Assembly: GCA_018660405.1 (NCBI GenBank)
Contig: JABJKL010000245.1
Coordinates: forward strand, 1-21,383
Source of the DNA: Pseudomonadota bacterium
GTDB lineage: Bacteria > Pseudomonadota > Gammaproteobacteria > Arenicellales > Arenicellaceae
Direction: 5' to 3'
Length of the DNA: 21,383 nucleotides
Both the position numbers and the translations under genes were made by a program. The notes below the pieces were generated by a model. It was not told the DNA's origin and did no database searches. It was given only the letters and a program-made list of their open reading frames with translations. Positions 7,269 to 15,411 of the stretch are shown here, one piece after another; the first letter of the stretch is position 1, and every line of letters starts with the position of its first letter.

Positions 7269-8810
7269 ATGGTGGCGCGTAGCAAGGGAAGGAGTCTCCA
7301 AGAGGCAAAATTAGATGCTCGAGAGGTTAGTCTCAGCACGGTTAGTGCTGAAACAAACAGGAAAAACCATCCAAATCTATTTCTGTTTGGAGGCGTAGCT
7401 GCTGGTATCTTGCTACTGGTTTTGCTCAGTTTGTGGGAGCCGAAATCGCTGCAGTTGGATTCAGACGAAATTACGGTAGAAGTACGAGAGTCACTAATTA
7501 GTGAAACTAACGTTTCCGATGGGGCCCGGGATCCGCTTCGGCAAGTTACCGATTCAACGACGAGCTTTGAGGAGGCTGAGCAAGCCAGATTGAGGCGATC
7601 TGCACAAGATAAACTTGCCCAGTTAATGCTTTTGCAAGAAGCGTTGGCCGAACTCAACGTAGACAAATGGGCGGTCAACAGGCTTAACGAACTTGTAAGA
7701 AAGGCCGAATCTGGGGATCGAGCCTATCGTGATAGTGATTACTCTGTGGCAAATACTGCTTATGGCGATGCGCTTGAGATTGCCGAATCTCTCAAAGGGC
7801 AAAGCCCTCAGGTACTTGATGAGTCGATCCAAGCAGGACGAGCCGCCTTGGAGCGCATGGATCGCAATGGGGCAAAAGAAGCGTTTGCCCGTGCACTTTG
7901 GATTGAGGTCGAGAATGTGGAGGCTTTATCGGGTCTGCAACGCGCAGAAGTGCAAGATGAATTAGCGCGCGGAATGCTCGAAGTTCAGGGTCTCCAGGCT
8001 GCTGGCGATCTAAATCAAGCCCTTGATGCGAGCAAAGATCTCGCCTTGATTGATCCGTTGAGCGAGCCCGTAAAGCGAATTCAGAAGCAACTTGAACAAT
8101 CTATTTTGGAGCGAGATTTCACTGCAGCAATGTCCAGCGGTTACCGTTACCTGGATAGCGAAGAGTTCGCCGCAGCACGAGACGCCTTTGAACGAGCACG
8201 AAAACTTCGCGCGGATTCAACTGAGGTTAGCGTGGCCCTGCAAAGCGTGAGTAACGCAGAGATAGTCCAACGAGTCGACCTACTCGCCGGGCGCGCTCGC
8301 CAAGCGGAGTTTGATGAAGATTGGCAGCAGGCGGTAGAAGCTTATACCCAGATACTGAAGCTCGAGTCCGGTAGTATTGATGGATTAATCGGCAAGGCGA
8401 GAGCCGAGGCGCGGTTGACACTGGATCGAAAACTACTCGCCTATCGACGTGACCCCGATAGCCTGCTCGAGCCAGTGGTTAGAGAGCAAGCTTACGCCAC
8501 CCTGGGTGAGGCGAGAGCATTACCTTCAGCAGGTGTTCGTTTGTTTGAACAAATAGCTAATTTAGAGGCCGAACTGGATAAGCTTATTGGCGAAGTAAGG
8601 GTGCGGTTGATTTCTGATGGCGAGACTAACGTTAGAATTCTCCGTCAATCCCAACTCGGAGCGTTTCGACAAGAGGAATTAATACTGACCCCAGGAAAAT
8701 ATATTGCGGTGGGATCAAGAACCGGCTATCACGATGTGCGACTGGAAATTATTGTTCGTAATGGGGTTCCGCTAGAACCGGTAACAATAGCCTGCACAGA
8801 GGTTATTTAA
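7269..8810 (+). CDS. Membrane-anchored TPR protein with C-terminal PEGA-like domain
   Basis: A 513-aa protein with a basic cytoplasmic N-terminus, one transmembrane helix (residues about 37-55, LFLFGGVAAGILLLVLLSLW) and a large periplasmic part. Residues about 90-400 are helical TPR-like repeats (YSVANTAYGDALEIAESLKG, FAAARDAFERARKLRADSTEV, WQQAVEAYTQILKLESG). The last 70 residues are beta-rich and PEGA-like (LTPGKYIAVGSRTGYHDVRLE). I chose ATG 7269 because GGATAGG (7254-7260) lies 8 bp before it; GTG 7260 and TTG 7266 are in frame and would add up to three residues. The next gene, 20 bp downstream, is a PEGA protein with the same topology, so the two may bind each other. A periplasmic scaffold anchored in the inner membrane is the best inference. 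Confidence 0.82.
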   Translation: MVARSKGRSLQEAKLDAREVSLSTVSAETNRKNHPNLFLFGGVAAGILLLVLLSLWEPKSLQLDSDEITVEVRESLISETNVSDGARDPLRQVTDSTTSFEEAEQARLRRSAQDKLAQLMLLQEALAELNVDKWAVNRLNELVRKAESGDRAYRDSDYSVANTAYGDALEIAESLKGQSPQVLDESIQAGRAALERMDRNGAKEAFARALWIEVENVEALSGLQRAEVQDELARGMLEVQGLQAAGDLNQALDASKDLALIDPLSEPVKRIQKQLEQSILERDFTAAMSSGYRYLDSEEFAAARDAFERARKLRADSTEVSVALQSVSNAEIVQRVDLLAGRARQAEFDEDWQQAVEAYTQILKLESGSIDGLIGKARAEARLTLDRKLLAYRRDPDSLLEPVVREQAYATLGEARALPSAGVRLFEQIANLEAELDKLIGEVRVRLISDGETNVRILRQSQLGAFRQEELILTPGKYIAVGSRTGYHDVRLEIIVRNGVPLEPVTIACTEVI

Positions 8811-8830
8811 TCATGTTGAAGGAGCGCTAG

Positions 8831-10876
8831 ATGTCAAGCTCATCAATCCGGCCGTTGACGCCTACGCCGTTTGAACCGACCTCGATAGATAGGTTCGCGG
8901 ACACGCCGAACTATAGTCGATATTTTGTTGGGTTCGCGATAGCACTGGTGGTGAGCATCTTACTATTTATCTTGTTGGCGCGTTCAGTCTATATAGACGT
9001 GGAGCCCATCGACGGAGTAGTGCAATTGGATGGTGTATTTTCTATTCCTGTCGGCGAACGGTATTTGGCAATTCCGGGTAGCTACCGCATTGGGGTAAGT
9101 AAAGAAGGTTATGTAGGAGCTGATGACGAGGTGGACGTTTCCTGGGAGGGTGTGCAGAATTTTCACTATCGTTTGGAGAAATTGCCGGGATCTTTGAGTT
9201 TATCGGCTACCGATGGCGCTCATGGTTTGGTCTATCTGGATGGTCGTTTACGCGGACGATTGCCGCTGCAAATTGACGAACTGGCTGCCGGAACGTATCG
9301 GTTGCGAGTGGATGCTGATGGTTATTTGCCATTGAACCAGGAATTGCTGATTGAAGGATTGGGAAAGCAGCAAGACGTTGAGCTGACGCTGATAGCCAAT
9401 GGTGCATATCTGTCTGTGGAGTCTAGCCCGGCTGGTGCGACATTTTCGGTCAATGGTAAAGCAGTGGGTAACACGCCGTTCAAGGGAGTTATTTCTCCAG
9501 GCAGCGCAGCGTTAAAATTGATTCATAAAGGCTATCAACCGTGGGATGACCTGGTGATAGTAAAAATAGGTGATGATATAAACCTGGGGGAAGTCACCTT
9601 GTTACCTGCGCCCGGAGAACTTGAGGTGAGATCAACACCGAGCGGTGCTGCGGTGACTTTGAATGACGAGTACCGTGGCACCACACCGCTGACGGTCACT
9701 ATGCCCGATGATTCCGAGCATCAAATAGAAATATATAAAGACGGCTATCAACGCTTGGTGCGTCGGATGAGTATTGCCAAGCAATCAACCGAGCGCATGG
9801 ATGTCGAGTTGGCACGCAGTTTGGGGGCGGTGGCTTTTGAGTCTAATATAGAAGACGCTGCGATCATTATTGACCAGCGGCCGTTCGGCAAAGTCAATCA
9901 AACGATAACCCTGCCGACCCGTGCACATCAGGTGTTGATTAGAAAAAGTGGCTATCGTGATTTTACCGGCACCGTCACCCCAAGGGCGGGTGTTGAACAA
10001 TTGGTTCGCGCGGAATTGATTTCTCTGTTGGAAGCAGCTTCGCCATTGGCTCTGGTTACCAAAAACAGTATCGGCATGCAACTCAAGTTATTGCGTCCAA
10101 CGAATACCTTCCAGATGGGAGCGCCGCGCCGCGAGCAGGGCCGTCAAGCAAATGAAGTGGAGCGGACCATTAAATTGAGCCGACCTTTCTATATATCGAC
10201 GCACGAAGTGACCAACACGGAGTTTAAACAGTATTTGGTACAACACAGCAGTGGCCGGGTCGGCGACCAGAGTTTGGATCAAACATCACATCCGGTTGTG
10301 AATGTCAGTTGGGATCAGGCTGCCGGGTTTTGCAATTGGTTGAGTCGTCGCGATGGGCTTGAATTGGTTTATGAGATCAGCAATGGCGTGGTTGCATCTT
10401 CGAAGCTTGAAGCAAACGGTTATCGCTTGCCTACAGAAGCAGAGTGGGCTTTTGCAGCAAGATTTTCAGACCAGGGGATGCAGCGCTATACCTGGGGGGA
10501 TAGTCCAGCGCCGAGTGCTGATAGCGCGAATATTGCCGACGAAAGTGCGATCAAATTTATCGCACTAATATATAAGGATTATAGAGATAGTTTTTCGCTA
10601 ACGGCACCCGTCGGCAGTTTTACTCCGAATCAGCATGGCTTATTTGACATATCCGGCAATGCCTCCGAGTGGGTCCATGATTTTTACGAAGTTAAGGTGA
10701 TTGCTCCAGGTGTGGTTGAGACCGATCCTGCTGGTGCCGAGCGCGGTCGATATCATGTGGTACGTGGCTCGGGCTGGAAACATTCTGGTTTGACTGAACT
10801 GCGATTGTCGTTTCGAGATTATAGCGATACCCCAAGAAATGATTTGGGATTTAGGGTGGTGAAATGGGCCAACTAA
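8831..10876 (+). CDS. Membrane-anchored PEGA-repeat protein with C-terminal SUMF1/FGE-like domain
   Basis: A 681-aa protein. A single transmembrane helix (residues 31-50) follows a short cytoplasmic tail. Five consecutive PEGA-like beta domains of 65-70 residues follow (about 53-120, 121-190, 191-261, 262-332, 333-401), each with a Gly-Tyr near its end (KEGY, ADGY, HKGY, KDGY, KSGY). Residues about 405-681 are a SUMF1/formylglycine-generating-enzyme-type domain: FQMGAPRREQG, YISTHEVTN, HPVVNVSWDQAAGFCNWLS, YRLPTEAEWAFAAR, GNASEWVHD, VRGSGW, LGFRVVK. The cysteine pair used for copper-dependent catalysis by true FGE is absent where expected (RGSGWKHSGLTELRLSFRD); the only Cys in this domain is in the FCNW motif. 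It is therefore probably a structural or ligand-binding version. An AAGGAG site (8819-8824) sets the ATG at 8831. It probably bridges the inner membrane and peptidoglycan or outer-membrane partners. Confidence 0.9.
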   Translation: MSSSSIRPLTPTPFEPTSIDRFADTPNYSRYFVGFAIALVVSILLFILLARSVYIDVEPIDGVVQLDGVFSIPVGERYLAIPGSYRIGVSKEGYVGADDEVDVSWEGVQNFHYRLEKLPGSLSLSATDGAHGLVYLDGRLRGRLPLQIDELAAGTYRLRVDADGYLPLNQELLIEGLGKQQDVELTLIANGAYLSVESSPAGATFSVNGKAVGNTPFKGVISPGSAALKLIHKGYQPWDDLVIVKIGDDINLGEVTLLPAPGELEVRSTPSGAAVTLNDEYRGTTPLTVTMPDDSEHQIEIYKDGYQRLVRRMSIAKQSTERMDVELARSLGAVAFESNIEDAAIIIDQRPFGKVNQTITLPTRAHQVLIRKSGYRDFTGTVTPRAGVEQLVRAELISLLEAASPLALVTKNSIGMQLKLLRPTNTFQMGAPRREQGRQANEVERTIKLSRPFYISTHEVTNTEFKQYLVQHSSGRVGDQSLDQTSHPVVNVSWDQAAGFCNWLSRRDGLELVYEISNGVVASSKLEANGYRLPTEAEWAFAARFSDQGMQRYTWGDSPAPSADSANIADESAIKFIALIYKDYRDSFSLTAPVGSFTPNQHGLFDISGNASEWVHDFYEVKVIAPGVVETDPAGAERGRYHVVRGSGWKHSGLTELRLSFRDYSDTPRNDLGFRVVKWAN

Positions 10877-11061
10877 AGATGCCGGGCACCCTATTGTTAA
10901 TTGGTGGATTGCTGCTCTTATGGGTTGCAACAATTGCGTTCGCTCAAGAGGAGGAAGGCTCGGCCGAAGAAGAGGATCGTATCGTGATTCCTGAGGATGA
11001 TTTTATTCCAAGTGAACAAATTTCAGAGGACAATGCCGTGCCGTTTCCGGTGGACATATAA
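10864..11061 (+). CDS. Small 65-aa exported or membrane-anchored acidic protein
   Basis: A short gene whose ATG lies inside the last codons of the preceding gene (overlap 10864-10876), which suggests coupled translation. Residues 1-27 form a hydrophobic export signal (GTLLLIGGLLLLWVATIAFA), with a plausible signal-peptidase site after AFA. The remaining 38 residues are strongly acidic (QEEEGSAEEEDR, then IPEDDFIPSEQ). No family is recognised. It could be a secreted acidic peptide or remain as a single-pass membrane protein. Its place just before the proton-channel gene hints at an accessory subunit. The overlap, signal-like start and acidic mature part, which matches the style of the other products, argue that it is real. 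Confidence 0.65.
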   Translation: MGQLKMPGTLLLIGGLLLLWVATIAFAQEEEGSAEEEDRIVIPEDDFIPSEQISEDNAVPFPVDI

Positions 11062-11136
11062 CTTTAACGGGCATCAACTAACACCAACCAGCACCAACAA
11101 TCCAAGCTTAATTGGCTGTATGAAAATTATCTAATT

Positions 11137-11955
11137 ATGAAAATATTATCTTCGAACCAGAACACCGCCAAGTCTGAGCTTATGTATCAATTAGTAGCCT
11201 TGCTTGTCGTAACGATTGTCGTACATGCGGTTTACGTCACAATAATCCGGCCGCAGGCAGAGTCAATGGTTGCTGAGCAACTGGCACGACAAGAGGTTGG
11301 CGAAGTTTACGAAGTCCCGCGTTCACTGGTTATCATTTTGAAAGACTTTGAACAAGAAGCGTGTTTTATTCTAATGTTTTGGTCGTTGATTATCATGTAT
11401 CGAAAATCGCAAGAGGTTGGCAACGAGCGTTCGATAATGGATCGCGCCTTGCTCGAAATTCCTGATGGGACACGGGTTTTGCCCGAAGATGCCCGCCAGC
11501 TTGCCCGCCCCATTGAGGCCCTGGCTGACGAAGAACAGGATTGGCTGCCGGCAAGAGCGATGGCGTCGGCTTTGCAACGGTTTGCGGCCATGCGCGATAT
11601 AGGCAGTGTGTCCACCGTAATACGCGAGGTCTGCGATAGTCACTCCGAGCGGTTGGATTCTGAGTTGGCGATGATTAGATATATTGGTTGGGCCATTCCT
11701 TCAATCGGATTTATCGGCACTGTGCGCGGTATCGGTGAGGCTCTGGGTCGCGCACACGAAGCGGTACAGGGGAATATTTCCGGTGTTGCTGCCAGCCTTG
11801 GGGTGGCTTTTAATTCGACGTTTGTGGCCTTGCTGTTAAGCATAGTGCTAATGTTTTTTATGCATCAACTTCAATTGCAGCAGGAGCGTTTGGTTCTGGA
11901 TACCGAGAAATACTGCGACAAAAAATTGTTACGTTTTCTGAAGGTGGTCGCTTAA
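11137..11955 (+). CDS. MotA/TolQ/ExbB-family proton channel protein
   Basis: A 272-aa inner-membrane protein predicted to form the ring of a proton-driven motor. Four hydrophobic segments are visible: residues about 16-37, 75-88, 181-197 and 215-243. The third and fourth contain the family signature IPSIGFIGTVRGIGEAL (187-203) and GVAASLGVAFNSTFVALLLS (216-235). Polar residues in these helices (T195, N226, S227, T228) occupy places comparable to the Thr residues lining the ExbB/TolQ channel. The cytoplasmic loop between helices 2 and 3 (about 90-180) is long, as in ExbB/TolQ. It ends in a basic helix. Its TAA overlaps the next ATG by one base. The 75-bp gap before it (11062-11136) has no strong Shine-Dalgarno sequence. 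Two TolR-like partners are encoded downstream (13315 and 14419). The family is clear; the cargo is unknown. Confidence 0.9.
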   Translation: MKILSSNQNTAKSELMYQLVALLVVTIVVHAVYVTIIRPQAESMVAEQLARQEVGEVYEVPRSLVIILKDFEQEACFILMFWSLIIMYRKSQEVGNERSIMDRALLEIPDGTRVLPEDARQLARPIEALADEEQDWLPARAMASALQRFAAMRDIGSVSTVIREVCDSHSERLDSELAMIRYIGWAIPSIGFIGTVRGIGEALGRAHEAVQGNISGVAASLGVAFNSTFVALLLSIVLMFFMHQLQLQQERLVLDTEKYCDKKLLRFLKVVA

Positions 11956-13313
11956 TGACCCAGCCCACCGTATTCGAATTAAACGACGCGCGCCTTCGCT
12001 GGGTTGCTGGCGATAAGGTGGTCGAGAGCATTGGCATGGCTTTGGTTGAAAGCGATGGCGCGGTGATTTTTGGTGATGGCGCGGTGGTACAAAGTCGCCT
12101 TCAACCGACGCATATTTCGAGCGAGTACTGGCACCGCCTGGATACTCAGCCGATAAAGGCTCGGGCTGGCGCTATTCAGCACCACGCAGATTTAGTGTAT
12201 GCGCAGTTAATGGAGTTAAAAGGTAGCGCGCCAAGCGAGGCCCCGGTGGACATCATTGTGCCTTCGAGTATGTCCGAGTCACAGCTATCAATGTTGTTGG
12301 GAATAGCCCAGCATGCGAAGTTGGAAATCGGCCGAGTCGTCGATCGTGCGGTGCTTGAAACAGCTGCGGTGAGTGAAGACGCTGAGTCGGTAATTCATCT
12401 TGAAATGACCTTGCATCAATGTGTTGTCAGTCGAGTGGTCAAACACGACGGTTATTGGGAGGTGCAGGAAATAAAACCGGTGTCTGGTTCAGGTTATCTG
12501 GATTTTCTGGAGTTTTGGTCTCGCGGTGCCGCTGAGTTGTTTGTTAAAGAAACTCGTTTCGACCCGCTACACGATGCACAGAGCGAGCAAACCTTGATCG
12601 ATCTGCTCAATAAGTCTTTTGACGCAGGAAGCTTAACTCGTGGATTAACCATGGAGTTGTCCGGTCGCCGGCTTGAAGTTACTTCCGCCAAAATAGAGCA
12701 ATGGGGTATTGCGCCTCTTGGCCGCATAGCCAAGGCGGTTGATGAACTCGTTTTGGGGGAAGGGTCGGGAGCGATGCAAAATTCTCTAGCGCATCAGAAG
12801 TTTTGTTCCGGTCTGGTGTCAGAGATTCCGGGCATGCGCGGCACTATTTCAGAATTCGATAAGGTGCACACACGTCACCAATGGATAGACGAAATGTTGG
12901 AGCCTGCCGTAGATGGTGGCGTACACGTCACCAATATACTCGCGCGTAAGAAGGGACAGACTGCGCATAAGAGTAATGGTGCTAATAATAGTATGGATGT
13001 TGGAGATTCAAGCGCTACTGAAGTGTTGGTTGATCCAACGCATCTATTAGTTGGAACACATGCCCTGCAACTAAGTGACACGAATATACTTACGGTTCAA
13101 GGCGGAGAGTTGTCGCTTGAGCCAGCTGAGCGGTCAGTCGACCAGCACGGCGTGCAAGCTTGTCTGCTACGAGGCTCGCAAACAGGTTACGAAATTACCG
13201 GGCAATTGGATGGGGTTTTACTTAATGGGCAGAATGCGCTGCCGGGTGCATTACATTTAGGCGATAAACTAACCATTGATGGCATGGACGCATTACTGAT
13301 TCGAGTTACCTGA
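11955..13313 (+). CDS. Cytoplasmic actin/Hsp70-like protein with C-terminal FHA-like domain (tentative)
   Basis: A 452-aa soluble protein with no signal or membrane helix. Residues about 1-285 have the pattern of a divergent Hsp70/actin-like (YegD- or PilM-like) fold: VDIIVPSSMS (98-107), IGRVVDRAVLETAA (125-138) and SVIHLEMTLHQCVVSRVV (145-162), the last aligning with the phosphate-2 strand pair. The usual N-terminal phosphate-1 glycine/Asp motif is not obvious, so ATP binding is uncertain. Residues about 355-452 are beta-rich with FHA/YscD-like features (VLLNGQNALPGALHLGDKLTIDG at the end). The linker around 335-355 is Asn/Ser-rich and disordered. It starts at the ATG overlapping the channel gene's TAA, and a VWA gene follows after 1 bp. 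Because it is cytoplasmic and coupled to the channel, it may assemble or regulate the motor from inside. The fold assignments are weak pattern matches. Confidence 0.6.
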   Translation: MTQPTVFELNDARLRWVAGDKVVESIGMALVESDGAVIFGDGAVVQSRLQPTHISSEYWHRLDTQPIKARAGAIQHHADLVYAQLMELKGSAPSEAPVDIIVPSSMSESQLSMLLGIAQHAKLEIGRVVDRAVLETAAVSEDAESVIHLEMTLHQCVVSRVVKHDGYWEVQEIKPVSGSGYLDFLEFWSRGAAELFVKETRFDPLHDAQSEQTLIDLLNKSFDAGSLTRGLTMELSGRRLEVTSAKIEQWGIAPLGRIAKAVDELVLGEGSGAMQNSLAHQKFCSGLVSEIPGMRGTISEFDKVHTRHQWIDEMLEPAVDGGVHVTNILARKKGQTAHKSNGANNSMDVGDSSATEVLVDPTHLLVGTHALQLSDTNILTVQGGELSLEPAERSVDQHGVQACLLRGSQTGYEITGQLDGVLLNGQNALPGALHLGDKLTIDGMDALLIRVT

Positions 13314-13314
13314 T

Positions 13315-14388
13315 ATGGCGAAGGCAAAACGAAAATTTTCAACGTTTAGCCTGTCATTTTTGGACATTATGTCTTGTGGTCTTGGCGCTGTGGCTTTGCT
13401 GTTTTTGATCATTAAGCACGATATCGACAATCGGCCTGCCCCGGTTGCGCCGATGCAAGCAGAGGTCAATTTGCTTCAAGAGGAGATTACCGAGGGTCGT
13501 AAGGACTTGGTGCTTGCGCGCAATACTGTCGATGAGGTCGACGATCGTTTGGCCACTGCGCTGGGTCGGGCGCGACGTATTCAGGAACGAATAGATGAAC
13601 TGCGAGCGGTGATCGAAGCCGAAAATCCGAGCATAACCGGAAATACACTCGAAGAACTTGAGGCAGAGATCGCTGCGTTGGAACAACGTACTCGTGAACT
13701 GGAGAATGATCCAGGGGATAGTTATATCAGGGCGATTCTGGGTGAGGGGGATCGACAATATTTGACAGGTCTTAAGACGGGTGGCAGAAATATCCTTATT
13801 TTAGTGGATGCCTCAGGCAGCATGCTTGATCGCACCATTGTTAATATTATTCGGCGTCGTAATATGAGCGATTCCGAGCAACGTAGCTCGGTTAAATGGC
13901 AACACGCGCTCGATACCGTTGAGTGGATCGTGTCGCGTATGCCACGCACCAGCCAATACCAAATTTATTTATTTAATACAGATTACGAATCTGCCTTGCC
14001 AGGTACCGAGGGTGAGTGGTTGGAAGTAAGTGATCGAGCAGAGTTAGACAACGCGGTAGCGAACATGCGTGACAGAGTTCCTGCTGGTGGTACTAATTTG
14101 GGAAATATTTTTGATGCAGCCGCGAGTATGTCGCCGATTCCAGACAATGTATTTTTAGTGACGGATGGCTTGCCTACCCAGGGTCAGAGAGAATCTAAAA
14201 ATGGCACCGTTACTTCAGCGCAACGTTATGGTTTTTTTCGAGAAGCTATCGAACGGCTTCCACGAGGAGTGCCGGTCAATACCATTTTACAGCCCATGGA
14301 AGGTGATCCGATCGCGGCGTCCGCATTTTGGCGATTGGCGGTAATAACCAACGGTGCATTTATGAGCCCTGCGCCAGATTGGCCATAG
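13315..14388 (+). CDS. VWA-domain protein with TolR/ExbD-like N-terminal anchor (first of pair)
   Basis: A 357-aa protein. A short basic cytoplasmic tail is followed by one transmembrane helix (residues about 14-34) with Asp17 in the motif LSFLDIMSCGLGAVALLF. An Asp at the start of a single N-terminal helix is the hallmark of TolR, ExbD and MotB, where it carries protons. Residues 45-130 are a periplasmic coiled coil (LLQEEITEGRKDLVLARN, LEELEAEIAALEQRTRELE). Residues about 155-357 are a von Willebrand A domain with a complete metal-ion site: DASGS (165-169), Thr260 in PAGGTNLG, and Asp284 in LVTDG. The C-terminal strand runs to ITNGAF. The gene follows the actin-like gene after 1 bp and precedes a paralogue. 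I infer a stator or plug subunit of the MotA/ExbB-like channel that carries a ligand-binding VWA head instead of a peptidoglycan-binding domain. Confidence 0.88.
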   Translation: MAKAKRKFSTFSLSFLDIMSCGLGAVALLFLIIKHDIDNRPAPVAPMQAEVNLLQEEITEGRKDLVLARNTVDEVDDRLATALGRARRIQERIDELRAVIEAENPSITGNTLEELEAEIAALEQRTRELENDPGDSYIRAILGEGDRQYLTGLKTGGRNILILVDASGSMLDRTIVNIIRRRNMSDSEQRSSVKWQHALDTVEWIVSRMPRTSQYQIYLFNTDYESALPGTEGEWLEVSDRAELDNAVANMRDRVPAGGTNLGNIFDAAASMSPIPDNVFLVTDGLPTQGQRESKNGTVTSAQRYGFFREAIERLPRGVPVNTILQPMEGDPIAASAFWRLAVITNGAFMSPAPDWP

Positions 14389-14418
14389 TGAATAGGGAGA
14401 GTGGATTGAGGTTGAGCT

Positions 14419-15411
14419 ATGAAAAAGACTAGATCTCAATCAGAAGATGCCAGCATTTCCTTTTTGGACGTAATTTGTTGCGGTTTTGGCGCCATCGTTT
14501 TGCTAATGATGATAACCCGCACAATGCCGCCCAATTCGCTTGAACAAGGCGAGCCAGAAGAGGGGAAAGTGGCAGATTTGCAAGCGACTCTATTTGAAAT
14601 TCGTGGCGAGACCACCGTGTTGAATCGAGATATGACGGTTAAACAAGAGCAATTATCTGAATATATTGAGAAAATCGCGATTCTGACCCAGCAGTTTAAT
14701 GCGATGCAAGCGGCATTAGATGACAGCGGCGGAGAAGAAGATGAGCAATCCAGCGAGCTTGAACAACTGCTGGCGGCGCGACAAAGCATGACAGAAGAAA
14801 TGGAAAGGCTGCTGGCTGATAGGGAAATTCAAAACCAGGATCTTGTCGGTGGCATCCCCGTGGATAGTGAATATATTGTGTTTATTATCGATACCTCGGG
14901 CAGCATGCAGTCTGCCGCGTGGGGTAAGGTGATCGATGAAGTTGTTGCAACGCTAGACGTTTACCCTGTTGTTAAAGGCATACAGGTGATGAACGATATG
15001 GGCGACTATATGTTCAGTCAGTATCGTGACCGCTGGATACCTGATACACCTGAACGGAGAACGGCGATTATACGAACCTTGCGCGCCTGGCGTCCTTTCA
15101 GTAATAGCAGTCCGGTTGAAGGAATTCAAGCCGCCATCCGTTCTTTTTATGATGAGAACAAAAAAATTAGTCTCTATGTTTTCGGTGATGACTTTACCGG
15201 TGGCTCGGTGGCTCGCGTGGTCAAGACTGTTGATCGTTTGAATCGTGAGCGTTTTCCTGGGCAGCGGATGGTTCGCATTCACGCGATTGGTTTTCCGGTA
15301 TATTACATGGGACAACGTGCGCAGCCAGCGAGTAGTATTAGATTTGCGGCGTTGATGCGAGAATTAACATGGCGCAATGGAGGTACTTTTGTGGGCTTAA
15401 GTGGTCTTTAA
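14419..15411 (+). CDS. VWA-domain protein with TolR/ExbD-like N-terminal anchor (second of pair)
   Basis: A 330-aa paralogue of the preceding gene with the same architecture. A short basic tail leads to a transmembrane helix (residues about 13-33) with Asp17 in ISFLDVICCGFGAIVLLM, at exactly the same residue number as in its neighbour. A coiled coil covers residues about 50-135 (KQEQLSEYIEKIAILTQQFN, LEQLLAARQSMTEEMERLL). The VWA domain spans about 150-330, with DTSGS (158-162), a Ser-rich segment (SNSSPVEG, 228-235) where the MIDAS Thr is expected, and acidic FGDD (255-258). The overall protein sequences have diverged strongly. Having two different TolR-like subunits beside one ExbB-like gene suggests a heterodimer inside one ring. 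Its TAA overlaps the next gene's ATG by one base. Confidence 0.88.
   Translation: MKKTRSQSEDASISFLDVICCGFGAIVLLMMITRTMPPNSLEQGEPEEGKVADLQATLFEIRGETTVLNRDMTVKQEQLSEYIEKIAILTQQFNAMQAALDDSGGEEDEQSSELEQLLAARQSMTEEMERLLADREIQNQDLVGGIPVDSEYIVFIIDTSGSMQSAAWGKVIDEVVATLDVYPVVKGIQVMNDMGDYMFSQYRDRWIPDTPERRTAIIRTLRAWRPFSNSSPVEGIQAAIRSFYDENKKISLYVFGDDFTGGSVARVVKTVDRLNRERFPGQRMVRIHAIGFPVYYMGQRAQPASSIRFAALMRELTWRNGGTFVGLSGL

Noticed and set aside
8813..8830. Five-codon leader ORF (ATG TTG AAG GAG CGC TAG) directly before the PEGA-SUMF1 start
   Set aside because: It contains the AAGGAG ribosome site of the real gene; a chance ATG is the simplest explanation.
11955..13313. Type VI secretion or type III secretion component because of the FHA-like tail
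   Set aside because: No Tss or Ysc gene (TssB/C, ClpV, VgrG, Hcp, secretin) is present in the window, and the FHA-like match is only a pattern.
15369..15410. Upstream ATG extension of the 222-aa lipoprotein
   Set aside because: It would lie inside the VWA gene and add 14 residues before an already long N-region; the TAATG overlap at 15411 fits the operon style.
11137..15411. Zorya phage-defence system (ZorA/ZorB)
   Set aside because: The MotA-like channel and TolR-like anchor recall ZorAB, but there is no OmpA-type domain on the anchor proteins, no ZorC/ZorD helicase or ZorE nuclease, and lipoproteins plus M48 and PEGA genes point to envelope work.
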